Assembly (NCBI GenBank): GCA_002774635.1
Contig: PEXU01000056.1
Location: forward strand, 1-46,784
Reading direction: 5' to 3'
Source: Candidatus Kerfeldbacteria bacterium CG08_land_8_20_14_0_20_40_16
Lineage (GTDB): Bacteria > Patescibacteriota > Patescibacteriia > UM-FILTER-42-10
DNA: 46,784 bases
The translations under genes were made by a program, and so were the position numbers. The stretch's first letter is position 1. The number at the start of each line of letters is the position of its first letter. This document shows, one piece after another, positions 1-6,601 of this stretch. The notes beneath the pieces were generated by a model, which saw nothing but the letters and a program-made list of their open reading frames with translations, did not search any database and had not been told where the DNA came from.

Positions 1-81
1 CTTGGCGAAGGCGGGAAGCGCGCCGTCAGTTCCGTTCAAAAAAGGTTCGGATTTCGTCAAACAAACGCACCAAAAAAACAC

Positions 82-230
82 GGGCGCCGTTAGTCCCGAT
101 GCCCCTAAGTAAATTCGGGGATCGGGATCCCGACTTCCCCGCAAGGAGAACGTCGGGACTCAGCCAGGTAGACCTGCCCCCGCCCGATTGCTTCGCATTC
201 GAAGCGGGCGGGCGTTTTGCCTTGCGGTTT
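82..230 (+). pseudogene. tRNA 5' fragment interrupted by two palindromic elements (copy A)
   Basis: Pieces that read as the 5' part of a tRNA close to the intact tRNA-Lys at 679 (acceptor-like strand and TAG at 82-93, D-loop at 159-172) are separated by GC-rich palindromic insertions. Removing 94-158 rejoins TAG to CTCAGCC, restoring the D-arm between nt 10 and 11. The second insert starts after TAGA (nt 23) near 173 and runs to about 213. The similarity fades after about 225 and there is no 3' half, so this cannot make a normal tRNA. Confidence 0.6.
94..158. repeat. Tandem double-hairpin element (family 1, copy 1)
   Basis: The element is two consecutive hairpins built from the same stem, TCCCGA...TCGGGA then TCCCGA...TCGGGA, so the centre is the palindrome TCGGGATCCCGA (122-133). 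It sits between nt 10 and 11 of a tRNA-like D-stem. A related element occupies the same site in another tRNA fragment at 6178-6238. Confidence 0.65.
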
Positions 231-256
231 TAAAAGTTAATTTAAATAAAATACTC

Positions 257-348
257 GGGCGCATAGCTCCCGTCCGCCATCGGCTCGCCGAAGGCGTGCC
301 GGGCGGGCAGCCAGGTAGATCCGCCAGCTGGCGGACTCTTAAGCAAAC
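257..348 (+). pseudogene. tRNA-Lys 5' half interrupted by two palindromes (copy B)
   Basis: The acceptor strand and GCATAGCT (257-268) match intact tRNA-Lys at 679. A hairpin insert follows at 269-307 between D-stem nt 12 and 13. The D-loop CAGCCAGGTAGA resumes at 308-319, then comes the 16-bp palindrome TCCGCCAGCTGGCGGA (320-335). CTCTTAAGCAAAC (336-348), the Lys anticodon loop and 3' stem strand, follows and the copy then stops. The ATG of the GIY-YIG gene is 3 nt further on. No T-arm or 3' acceptor strand follows, so it is a broken gene or a leader RNA, not a functional tRNA. Confidence 0.7.
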
Positions 349-351
349 ATA

Positions 352-606
352 ATGTTTAGTGTTTACGTAGTATACAATAGAATTTATAATAAAATTTACA
401 TTGGGTATACTTCGGATTTAGAAGCGAGATTAAAACGCCATAATGGCATATTAAAAAATAAAAAGAAGTCTTTTACTAGCAAAAATAAAGGTAAATGGGA
501 ACTGATTTATAGTGAACAATCATCCACAAGAAAAGACGCTATAAAAAGAGAAAAAGAATTAAAAAGTTATAGAGGAAGAGAGTTTATTAAAAGCAAGATA
601 AAGTAA
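352..606 (+). CDS. Small GIY-YIG nuclease-domain protein
   Basis: This 84-residue protein is essentially a lone GIY-YIG (URI-type) domain. The N-terminal VYVVY and YIGYT supply the two signature tyrosine segments about 10 residues apart, LEARLKRHN supplies the expected Arg helix, and the REKELK segment supplies the candidate metal-binding Glu. Family members of this length are common in CPR genomes, and the related UvrC and homing-endonuclease domains cut DNA. Its target here is unknown. It has no Shine-Dalgarno sequence; a truncated tRNA-Lys 5' half ends 3 nt upstream and the intact tRNA-Lys lies 72 nt downstream. The same arrangement recurs at 26595, suggesting a tRNA-linked selfish or DNA-processing role (inference). 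Confidence 0.85.
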   Translation: MFSVYVVYNRIYNKIYIGYTSDLEARLKRHNGILKNKKKSFTSKNKGKWELIYSEQSSTRKDAIKREKELKSYRGREFIKSKIK

Positions 607-615
607 CCGACATTA

Positions 616-642
616 GCCCCCATAGCTCAATTAGTAGATCCG
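616..642 (+). pseudogene. Short tRNA 5' fragment (copy C)
   Basis: GCCCCCATAGCTCAATTAG and the following TAGA read as an acceptor strand plus D-arm of a tRNA. The similarity stops after TAGA, where the sequence changes to TCCGCCCC, the same junction used by copies A and B. It lies between the GIY-YIG gene and the intact tRNA-Lys. Confidence 0.5.
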
Positions 643-678
643 CCCCTTTTACTCTTTACAAATTTACATATTTTTATC

Positions 679-755
679 GGGCGCATAGCTCAGCCAGGTA
701 GAGCAGTTGCCTCTTAAGCAAACGGTCGGGGGTTCGATTCCCTCTGCGCCCACCA
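679..755 (+). tRNA. tRNA-Lys (anticodon CUU)
   Basis: A complete cloverleaf can be drawn. Acceptor GGGCGCA pairs with TGCGCCC, the D-stem is GCTC/GAGC, the anticodon loop CTCTTAA gives CTT, the variable loop has 5 nt, the T-stem GGGGG/CCCTC encloses TTCGATT, and CCA is encoded. The anticodon stem has a mismatch at its outer pair. It is the only full copy among four partial copies within 900 bp. Confidence 0.93.
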
Positions 756-834
756 ATAAATTATGTTAAATTCCGAAATATCAAAGCAAGGCAGGCCCGT
801 CCATCCCGCATCTATGGGATGATCGGGCAGGCGG

Positions 835-909
835 GGCAGTTGCCTCTTAAGCGTACGGTCGGGGGTTCAAATCCCTGCCTGCCGGCAGGCAGGCCTCACG
901 GCGCACCAT
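835..909 (+). pseudogene. tRNA-Lys 3' fragment interrupted by a palindrome (copy D)
   Basis: Anticodon arm and T-arm (GCAGTTGCCTCTTAAGC onward, 835-875) closely match tRNA-Lys. The sequence then enters a perfect 20-bp palindrome (874-893) and resumes as a GCGCACCA 3' end near 901-908. The upstream flank 781-834 is also palindromic and has no 5' half. With copies A-C upstream, the order is 5' fragments, GIY-YIG, intact tRNA, 3' fragment. Confidence 0.65.
874..893. repeat. Perfect 20-bp GC-rich palindrome
   Basis: CCTGCCTGCC is followed directly by its reverse complement, in the T-arm/acceptor region of tRNA fragment D. A similar CCCGCCTGCC-type element lies within the RNA unit at 34691-34725. 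Confidence 0.7.
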
Positions 910-1143
910 AGTAAAGTATCCTGAAAAAAACAGGATATTTTTTGTTACCGACTTTTAGTATCAGGGGAAGGGATTCGAACGGGCAGAAGTAAAGAAGCAG
1001 TTATATTGATTTTAGCTTGCTTTTTCCTTCAGATTATTGTAAGTTACCTTAAGAAAATTGTTCCTAAAAAACCGATATAATAAAGCCAGTGCAAAATAGA
1101 AGCAAGAGATAGAATCATTATTTCTGAAAAAAGGAGAAAGCAC

Positions 1144-1992
1144 ATGAACAACCGAAATTTCCGAAAACTGTTGGAGAATCAATGGTCTCGCGGTAACTTC
1201 GTCTGCGTTGGACTCGACAGCAGGTTGGATAATATTCCAAAGTCCATGCTCCAAAGTGGCAGTGAAAGCAATGTCAGTATCGCTAACACCATCGTCGCGT
1301 TCAACCGAGCAATCGTGGAAGCAACCAAGAACCTTGTGTGTGCCTACAAGCCGAATAGCGCGTTCTATGAAGCGTATGGTGCTGAGGGGCTTGCTGCTTT
1401 ACACCGAACTATCGTTGATATCCACATTCTAGCGCCGGATGTTCCGGTGATCCTCGACGCCAAGCGGGCAGACATTGGCAACACCAATGCGGGCTATGTG
1501 GAAGCAGCATTTGACTTTCTACAAGCAGACGCAATCACAGTTAATCCCTATCTGGGAGCTGAAGCACTTCTGCCATTTCTGGCACGAGCAGAGAAAGGCA
1601 TCATTGTGCTCTGCCGTACTTCCAATCCAGGTGCGGGCGAGTTTCAGGATTTGTCAGTGAACGACGAGCCGCTCTATCTTTTCGTGGCGCGTCGCGTCGC
1701 CAGTGAGTGGAATAAGAACGGCAACTGCGCGCTCGTCGTCGGCGCCACCTATCCTGATGAACTTCGGGAGGTACGCGAAATTGTCGGCGACATGCCAATT
1801 CTCATTCCTGGAATCGGCGCCCAAGGCGGCGATGTAGAGAAGACTGTCTCCGTAGCTAAGAACAGCCGCGGACAGGGCATGATTATCAATAGTTCGCGCG
1901 CCATCATTTTTGCCTCGAAAGACGCAGACTTCGCCGAAGCGGCTCGCCGCGAAACAGAGAAGCTCCGCGACGCAATCAACCAGTACCGATAG
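1144..1992 (+). CDS. pyrF: Orotidine 5'-phosphate decarboxylase
   Basis: PyrF decarboxylates OMP to UMP, the last step of de novo pyrimidine synthesis, in the cytoplasm. The 282-residue protein carries the catalytic Lys-Asp signature DAKRADIGNT at 105-114, an N-terminal CVGLDSRLDNIP strand, and a C-terminal IPGIGAQGGDVEKTV phosphate-binding segment. Length and motif fit the longer (group 2) PyrF subfamily. AAGGAG lies about 8 nt before the ATG and a TATAAT lies at 1076-1081. pyrE follows 15 nt after the stop, so the pair is probably one transcript. No other de novo pyrimidine gene is in the window, so the pair may convert scavenged orotate (inference). Confidence 0.95.
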   Translation: MNNRNFRKLLENQWSRGNFVCVGLDSRLDNIPKSMLQSGSESNVSIANTIVAFNRAIVEATKNLVCAYKPNSAFYEAYGAEGLAALHRTIVDIHILAPDVPVILDAKRADIGNTNAGYVEAAFDFLQADAITVNPYLGAEALLPFLARAEKGIIVLCRTSNPGAGEFQDLSVNDEPLYLFVARRVASEWNKNGNCALVVGATYPDELREVREIVGDMPILIPGIGAQGGDVEKTVSVAKNSRGQGMIINSSRAIIFASKDADFAEAARRETEKLRDAINQYR

Positions 1993-2007
1993 GAAGTAGG
2001 TAAAATT

Positions 2008-2745
2008 ATGAACATACTAGAAATGACAGAACGAGAGCTTTTAACACTTGGAGTTGAAGATGTTAGCCGTTCTTTAACTCCTGAAGAGGTCGTACATATA
2101 GCCAAAACTCGCGGAGCATTCTGGGTCTACAACTACGAAGCGGCCAAACAAGGGAATGTTGGAATGCACGCCAGCTTGAAGTCTGGTCTTCACAGCGACG
2201 GCTTTTTCATCTCCCGAATCCTGCTGGCATCAGAAAACATCAGACGAATCATTTCCAGCCAAATGGTTATGAGGATTAAGGAAGCTCTCTGTGAGAATGA
2301 CATGCCCAGTGGCGTTGTGGGCGTCCCAGACGGGGCCACTAAGATTGGCGAGGATATTGGCAAAATGTTCGGGATAAATGTCCTTAAGATGGGAAAGATC
2401 GAGGGTCAAATTGTTTCCTCGTCGCCAGTGGATCCCCAGGAGCGGATTTTAGTGGTTGAGGATTTCTGTACACGGGGAACTGGTTTCACCGAAGCGGTAC
2501 GAGCAATCAAAGCAGCCCAACCTAAAGCACAATTCATACCTTACGACCCAGTAATTATCAATCGCGGAGGGCTGAAAATCATTTTTGTGGAAGGAACCGG
2601 TGAATTTAAAATCTGCCCTGTTGTTGAATGGAGAGTCCAAGATTGGGATCCAGAGAAATGTCCTCTCTGTAAAATGGGTTCTGTTGCCATCAAACCAAAG
2701 GCGACAGACGAAAACTGGAAAGCAATCACCACTTCTCAATTGTAA
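2008..2745 (+). CDS. pyrE: Orotate phosphoribosyltransferase-like protein
   Basis: This should join orotate to PRPP, giving OMP for the PyrF next door. The 245-residue protein has the PRPP-binding loop VVEDFCTRGTG at 149-159 and the OPRT-type HASLKSGLHSDGFF segment at 54-67. A C-terminal CPLCKMG pair of cysteines (218, 221) is not part of the core enzyme and may bind metal. It follows pyrF by 15 nt with a modest AGGAAG ribosome site. A terminator hairpin starts 27 nt after the stop. The PRTase fold is certain; orotate as substrate rests on the motif and the pyrF partner. Confidence 0.88.
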   Translation: MNILEMTERELLTLGVEDVSRSLTPEEVVHIAKTRGAFWVYNYEAAKQGNVGMHASLKSGLHSDGFFISRILLASENIRRIISSQMVMRIKEALCENDMPSGVVGVPDGATKIGEDIGKMFGINVLKMGKIEGQIVSSSPVDPQERILVVEDFCTRGTGFTEAVRAIKAAQPKAQFIPYDPVIINRGGLKIIFVEGTGEFKICPVVEWRVQDWDPEKCPLCKMGSVAIKPKATDENWKAITTSQL

Positions 2746-2771
2746 GCTAAATATCGAACAACCAAAGGGTA

Positions 2772-2807
2772 AAGCGGCACCCATCAACAAAACAAAGCCG
2801 CTTTTTT
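2772..2807 (+). terminator. Intrinsic terminator after pyrFE
   Basis: AAGCGGC (2772-2778) pairs with GCCGCTT (2797-2803), followed by a T run. It closes the pyrF-pyrE unit. Confidence 0.85.
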
Positions 2808-2917
2808 CTTTTCTAAAAAGAATCTATCGCTAAAGCAGTAAATTTTCAAAAAAAACAAAAAATCCATCAAAATCCAGTAAATAAAACACCGATCAAAACC
2901 GGTTTTTTGTTTATTTA

Positions 2918-2946
2918 TTGACAGCGGTTCCTAATTCCAGTAAGGT
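2918..2946 (+). promoter_or_regulatory. Promoter of the MTA/purine phosphorylase gene
   Basis: TTGACA (2918-2923), a 17-nt spacer and a poor -10 TAAGGT (2941-2946). It is the only recognisable promoter between the pyrE terminator and the next gene. Confidence 0.5.
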
Positions 2947-3027
2947 AGAGTAACGCTCTTTTACAAATAACTGAGTACAAAAACTTTAAATCATAAACTG
3001 CTGCACAATTTTTAGGAGGACCCGAGC

Positions 3028-3873
3028 ATGTCTTTTCCCATAGCTCTTATTACCGGTACAGGGATGGATGAACTATTTTCTCCCAAAACCGAGGAAAAAA
3101 CTGGGCTACCTGTCTTTAAAACTGAATTAAAACACGTTGCTAGAACTACTCATGGAGGTCCGGTACGCGCCCAAATTGTCCGAGGTGATGGTCTAGAATT
3201 TCTGTGGCTTGACCGGCACAATTCATCAAAACGGTACTGCTGTCCCCATGAAATCAATTCTGCTGCTTACATGAAGATGCTGTACGACAACGGCGTACAA
3301 TTCATCTTCGCTACCTCCGCAGTGGGCGGCATTAACAGGGCTGGATTTGACCGTTTAGAAGTCGGCTCTTTAGTTATTCCCGAAGACTTTATTGATCTTA
3401 CTAAAGGGTCATATACTTTTAACAATCCAGCTCATACTCATCCTTTAGCCTTCTATCGTCCCCCGGCAGGTCTCTTTTGCCCTGAAATGGCAAAGCTATT
3501 TCCAGAAGCTGATATCCAAAAGGGTGGAATTTACACCAGTGTGCCGGGACCCCGCTACGAAACACGGGCGGAAATTGCAATGATAAAAAACTTTCATCCG
3601 GAGGCACGGCTGTTAGGAATGACCATTCCTCCTGAAGCATCACTGGCTCGAGAGATAGCGGTTCATTATTGTCCGATTTGCATTGTGGCTGATCTGCCCC
3701 TCGAGGAAGGCTCTGTTAATGGGAGTTCCGTTGAAGATGTTGTCCGCCAGGCTAAGAAAGCGGTTCTTACTGCTATCCTCTCGGTAATGCATAAAGTGCC
3801 AGAAGTCAGCGCTGGCTGGCAATGCGACTGCGGCAAGATGGATCCGGTATTTAAAATTTTACAATCCGCCTAA
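3028..3873 (+). CDS. S-methyl-5'-thioadenosine / purine nucleoside phosphorylase family protein
   Basis: The family cleaves MTA or purine nucleosides with phosphate, for purine and methionine salvage. In this 281-residue protein GTG (10-12) forms the first phosphate loop, and RHN (63-65) with PHEIN (73-77) matches the RHG...PH.IN signature. ATSAVGGIN, GPRYETRAE (174-182) and GMTIPPEASLARE (197-209) are the purine and Met/Glu sugar-binding segments. AGGAGG precedes the ATG by 9 nt, and the gene has its own promoter and terminator. MTAP is favoured over PNP by overall pattern, but substrate cannot be fixed by eye. The Cys-rich C-terminus (CDCGK) is unusual. Confidence 0.88.
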   Translation: MSFPIALITGTGMDELFSPKTEEKTGLPVFKTELKHVARTTHGGPVRAQIVRGDGLEFLWLDRHNSSKRYCCPHEINSAAYMKMLYDNGVQFIFATSAVGGINRAGFDRLEVGSLVIPEDFIDLTKGSYTFNNPAHTHPLAFYRPPAGLFCPEMAKLFPEADIQKGGIYTSVPGPRYETRAEIAMIKNFHPEARLLGMTIPPEASLAREIAVHYCPICIVADLPLEEGSVNGSSVEDVVRQAKKAVLTAILSVMHKVPEVSAGWQCDCGKMDPVFKILQSA

Positions 3874-3897
3874 CCAAGCGGTTTAGGGGATTATTAT

Positions 3898-3928
3898 GGC
3901 TCGTTCCGAGATGGACGAGCCTTTTTTT
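3898..3928 (+). terminator. Intrinsic terminator after the phosphorylase gene
   Basis: GGCTCGT/ACGAGCC hairpin followed by seven T residues. Confidence 0.9.
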
Positions 3929-3951
3929 AATAAATGTTTTACAATACAAAT

Positions 3952-4878
3952 ATGAAAAAAGAAACGATAACCATAGAACCAAAAGATAAAGGAAAGCGTT
4001 TAGATAAGCTCTTAGCAAAAAAATTTCCCAATTATTCCCGTTCGCACTTCCAAAAATTAATCAAAGAAGCAAAAGTATCGGTTAACGCCCAGAAAATAGC
4101 CGCCCATACTCTCCTTAAAGAAAATGATAAAGTAACTATTGAACCAGTTGAACCAATAAAGATATCCCTAAATCCTGATTCCTCTATCAAATTGGATATT
4201 GTGTTTGAAGACCAAGACTTTCTAATAATTAATAAACCGGCGGGAATGGTGGTACACCCTTCCCAGAGCAATCCCGAGCATACTTTAGTAAATGGTATTC
4301 TTGTCCACAATCCTTCCATCGCCTTAGTTGGCGATAACGCTCTTAGGCCCGGAATTGTCCACCGGTTAGATAAAGAAGTCTCTGGATTGATTGCTGTAGC
4401 AAAAAACCAACTTTCATTTTTACATCTAAAAGAGCAGTTTTTAAAAAGAACAATCAATAAAAAATATCTGGCGCTGGTATATGGAAAACTAAACCAAGCG
4501 GAGGGTAAAATAGATTTGAGTATTGGGCGTTCCAAAAGAAAGCCGTTTCGCATGTCGGTGAAACAAAAAGGAGAAGGGAAGTCCGCTCTCACTTATTACC
4601 GTGTTCTCAAGGAATATAGATATTATTCTTTATTAGAGATTAAAACTAAAACCGGCCGGACTCATCAAATTCGAGTGCATCTTTTCTCCTTTGGTCATCC
4701 GATTGTCGGAGATAAAATATATCAGATAAAAAGTATAAAACCGGCTAAAGATCTTGATCGAATTTTTCTTCATGCTAGCTTTCTTCAATTTACGGGAATA
4801 CAGGGAGAAATAAAAAGGTTTCAGGTTGACTTGTCCAGTGAATTAAAAAATTATCTTATAAAATTAAAAGGCTGTTGA
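3952..4878 (+). CDS. rluD: RluA/RluD-family 23S rRNA pseudouridine synthase
   Basis: The enzyme isomerises specific uridines in large-subunit rRNA. An S4 RNA-binding domain (KGKRLDKLLAKKFP, about residues 13-55) is followed by the catalytic domain with HRLDKEVSG, whose Asp is the nucleophile, and the RTHQIRVHL motif near residue 225. The start at 3952 (MKKETITIEP, 308 aa) is chosen over an in-frame ATG at 3934 because the latter only adds a non-conserved MFYNTN. There is no Shine-Dalgarno sequence. The stop codon TGA lies inside the -35 box of the rplS promoter. RluD rather than RluA or RluC is a guess from the S4 domain. Confidence 0.92.
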   Translation: MKKETITIEPKDKGKRLDKLLAKKFPNYSRSHFQKLIKEAKVSVNAQKIAAHTLLKENDKVTIEPVEPIKISLNPDSSIKLDIVFEDQDFLIINKPAGMVVHPSQSNPEHTLVNGILVHNPSIALVGDNALRPGIVHRLDKEVSGLIAVAKNQLSFLHLKEQFLKRTINKKYLALVYGKLNQAEGKIDLSIGRSKRKPFRMSVKQKGEGKSALTYYRVLKEYRYYSLLEIKTKTGRTHQIRVHLFSFGHPIVGDKIYQIKSIKPAKDLDRIFLHASFLQFTGIQGEIKRFQVDLSSELKNYLIKLKGC

Positions 4879-4902
4879 CTTAATCAATATTTTTGGTATA
4901 CT
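4875..4902 (+). promoter_or_regulatory. rplS promoter overlapping the rluD stop
   Basis: TTGACT (4875-4880), 16-nt spacer, TATACT (4897-4902). The TGA stop of rluD (4876-4878) is part of the -35 hexamer. Confidence 0.8.
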
Positions 4903-4931
4903 GCTATACACTAAGCAATTAAAATATCTAA

Positions 4932-5279
4932 ATGACAGAAGAGAAATCAAAAAAAAAGAATAAAGATATAATAGAAAATATTCCTGACTTAAAACCAGGA
5001 AATGTTGTTCAGGTCTATCAAAAAATCGCTCAAGGTGACAAATTTAGAATTCAAATGTTCGAAGGAGTGGTAATCGCTAAAAAGGGAAAAACAGAGAACG
5101 ATCGAACAATTACCGTCAGAAAAGTATCAGAAGGCGGATACGGAGTAGAAAGAATATTCCCTTTGGCTTCTCCTTTGATTTCCAAAATAACGGTTTTGAA
5201 AAAACCTAAGGTCCGTCGGGCAAAACTTTACTATCTTCGTCATTCACCTCGAGAACTTAAAGAGCTAAAAGAAAAATAA
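4932..5279 (+). CDS. rplS: 50S ribosomal protein L19
   Basis: bL19 sits at the 30S-50S interface. The 115-residue sequence has the family's [11 protein letters not shown] strand, the EGVVIAKKG segment, the [18 protein letters not shown] core and the conserved C-terminus [11 protein letters not shown]. Length is normal. A 29-nt leader separates the TATACT box from the ATG, with no Shine-Dalgarno sequence. tRNA-Leu begins 16 nt downstream, so the tRNA may be co-transcribed. Confidence 0.97.
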   Translation: MTEEKSKKKNKDIIENIPDLKPGNVVQVYQKIAQGDKFRIQMFEGVVIAKKGKTENDRTITVRKVSEGGYGVERIFPLASPLISKITVLKKPKVRRAKLYYLRHSPRELKELKEK

Positions 5280-5295
5280 GCTTGGGCGATAAAAT

Positions 5296-5383
5296 GCCGC
5301 GGTGGCGGAATTTGGTATACGCGCTACCTTGAGGTGGTAGTGGGGGTAACTCCTTGGAGGTTCAAGTCCTCTCCGCGGCACCA
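5296..5383 (+). tRNA. tRNA-Leu (anticodon GAG)
   Basis: Class II tRNA with a long variable arm. GCCGCGG pairs with CCGCGGC, the anticodon stem CTACC/GGTAG encloses TTGAGGT (GAG), the T-arm has TTCAAGT, and CCA is encoded. Its last 19 nt (5363-5381) are repeated exactly at 5536-5554. Confidence 0.93.
5363..5381 (+). repeat. tRNA-Leu 3'-end repeat, upstream copy
   Basis: CAAGTCCTCTCCGCGGCAC is the T-loop and 3' acceptor part of tRNA-Leu. It recurs exactly 173 bp downstream. Confidence 0.85.
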
Positions 5384-5535
5384 AAACTTTTTTAACCAGG
5401 CGAGTGATTATTAGTAAGCTCGGGCAAGTTAAAGCCAAAGACTTGAAGAGCAGAAGCGAGCAAGTCTCGCGAAGCGGGACTTAAGAGAGCGTCGACGAAT
5501 GCGAGCTGGCGCAGCATTCGGCGCTGCCCGGGACA
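5384..5535. other. Gene-free spacer between two tRNA-Leu 3' ends
   Basis: No convincing gene is visible. The segment holds GC-rich hairpins, for example AAGTCTCGC/GCGGGACTT at 5462-5482 and GAATGC/GCATTC near 5498-5520. It is bounded by the two identical 19-bp tRNA-Leu 3' ends, so it looks like the remnant of an insert. Confidence 0.5.
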
Positions 5536-5554
5536 CAAGTCCTCTCCGCGGCAC
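5536..5554 (+). repeat. tRNA-Leu 3'-end repeat, downstream copy
   Basis: Identical 19-bp copy of 5363-5381 with no tRNA body in front. It is followed within 10 nt by a tRNA-Val-like fragment. Confidence 0.85.
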
Positions 5555-5559
5555 TTAAG

Positions 5560-5674
5560 GGGTGCGTAGCTTCCGCCTTCGTCCCGCAGGCGCGGGACCT
5601 CGGCGGACAGGCAGTTGGTTAGACCCGCCCGACTGCCTTGACGGCAGTCAAAGCGGGCAGGGCGCATGGTTTAT
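5560..5674 (+). pseudogene. tRNA-Val-like 5' half interrupted by two hairpin elements
   Basis: GGGTGCGTAGCT (5560-5571) resembles the start of tRNA-Val at 5720. A nested hairpin (TCCGCC...GGCGGA enclosing GTCCCG/CGGGAC, 5572-5607) is inserted between D-stem nt 12 and 13. The D-loop continues with GTTGGTTAGA, then a second nested hairpin (CCCGC...GCGGG enclosing GACTGCC/GGCAGTC, from 5624) is inserted between nt 23 and 24. GCGCATGGTTTA (to about 5674) resumes up to the anticodon loop, where the copy ends. Confidence 0.68.
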
Positions 5675-5719
5675 ACCTGCCCGCCGCGGCCGTAAAAATC
5701 TTTTAAAAATATTTCAACT

Positions 5720-5796
5720 GGGTTTGTAGCTCAACTGGTTAGAGCGCATGGTTTACATCCATGAGGTTAGGGGTTCAAGTCCTCTCAAACCCACCA
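5720..5796 (+). tRNA. tRNA-Val (anticodon UAC)
   Basis: GGGTTTG pairs with CAAACCC, the D-stem is GCTC/GAGC, CATGG/CCATG encloses TTTACAT (TAC), the T-arm has TTCAAGT, and CCA is encoded. An interrupted 5' half of the same type lies just upstream. Confidence 0.94.
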
Positions 5797-5918
5797 GACA
5801 GTAAATTTACAGTTAAAAGATTGAGAGCTGCTTTGGCAGACGGATCTAAAAGGTCATCCCGCGCACCACTAGTTTAGCCCTCCCTTTCTGACGGGTTTAA
5901 GTCAACTAATAACAAAGC

Positions 5919-6164
5919 ATGGGAGTAATTATCTTAGGAATAATTGGAATTGTCATCGGCGCTGTTTTTGTCATAAAAACAGAGTGGTTTTTGGATTTCT
6001 TTGGTCGAATTGAATGGGCCGAGCGACATTTGGGTACCGAGGGGGGAAGCCGTCTTTTTTACAAAATAATCGGAATTGGGACAATTGTTTTAAGCTTTAT
6101 GTTGATGACCGGACTGTTCCAGTTGCTTTTAAGAAAAATATTCTCGTCAGGGAGGATTAATTAA
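5919..6164 (+). CDS. Small two-helix membrane protein
   Basis: The 81-residue protein starts with a hydrophobic helix (about 2-20), has a polar loop containing RIEWAERHLG, and a second helix (about 48-71) before a basic tail. Two-helix proteins of this kind are frequent in CPR genomes and usually unassigned. No Shine-Dalgarno sequence is visible. It lies between tRNA genes and may be transcribed with them. Function is unknown. Confidence 0.6.
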   Translation: MGVIILGIIGIVIGAVFVIKTEWFLDFFGRIEWAERHLGTEGGSRLFYKIIGIGTIVLSFMLMTGLFQLLLRKIFSSGRIN

Positions 6165-6167
6165 TAA

Positions 6168-6264
6168 GGGCCCTTAGTCCCGATGTCCCTCTGAGGCGGG
6201 AATCGGGATCCCGATTTCGCCTATGGCGAATATCGAGACTAAGTTGGTTAGAACACCACATTTG
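6168..6264 (+). pseudogene. tRNA 5' fragment interrupted by a double-hairpin element
   Basis: GGGCCCTTAG (6168-6177) reads as an acceptor strand with position 8-10 nucleotides. After the insert at 6178-6238, CTAAGTTGGTTAGAACACC resumes as a D-arm and continues to CACATTTG, where an anticodon loop would be. The remainder of the tRNA is absent. Its acceptor strand differs from the tRNA-Ala that follows, so it comes from another tRNA, perhaps Ile- or Thr-type (uncertain). Confidence 0.6.
6178..6238. repeat. Tandem double-hairpin element (family 1, copy 2)
   Basis: Two successive hairpins share the TCCCGAT/ATCGGGA stem, with TCGGGATCCCGA at the centre. The right end has decayed to ATATCGAGA. It is inserted between nt 10 and 11 of a tRNA D-arm, exactly as in copy 1 at 94-158. 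Confidence 0.65.
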
Positions 6265-6323
6265 TCCCGACTTACAATAATATATAGAATTAAAGAAGTG
6301 GAGGATTCTCGAAAATTTATAAA

Positions 6324-6399
6324 GGGCCGATAGCTCAGCTGGTAGAGCATCCGGTTTGCATCCGGAAGGTCTGGGGTTCGAATCCCCATCGGTCCACCA
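6324..6399 (+). tRNA. tRNA-Ala (anticodon UGC)
   Basis: GGGCCGA pairs with TCGGTCC, TCCGG/CCGGA encloses TTTGCAT (TGC), the T-arm has TTCGAAT, and CCA is encoded. A short hairpin with a T run follows. Confidence 0.95.
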
Positions 6400-6400
6400 A

Positions 6401-6426
6401 ATACCTTTTACCGAGGTATTTTTGTT
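6401..6426 (+). terminator. Terminator-like hairpin after tRNA-Ala
   Basis: AATACCT and AGGTATT flank a short loop and are followed by TTTGTTTT. Confidence 0.65.
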
Positions 6427-6601
6427 TTATACTATTGAATTATTTTTTATATTATCTATAATTAGATTGCAATTTTATTTTGTTTCTGGTAAAATAAAAT
6501 TATTAAAGTGAATAAAATATCTTGATTTATTTTCAAAAGTGATTTATTATTATAATATCTTTTCAATAAAAAAACATTTTTGCCGAGAGGAGGTGAATTA
6601 A

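Noticed and set aside
1-80. Possible tRNA 3' remnant (GGTTCGGATTTCG ... CGCACCA)
   Set aside because: Only a T-loop-like word and a GCACCA end are similar; too little to call.
257-755. Group I intron in tRNA-Lys as explanation for the split copy
   Set aside because: No conserved P, Q, R or S core elements are visible, and a complete uninterrupted tRNA follows.
6174-6389. 71-residue minus-strand frame (MGIRTPDLPDANRM...)
   Set aside because: It is the complement of tRNA-Ala and the interrupted tRNA fragment; such frames are classic tRNA shadows.
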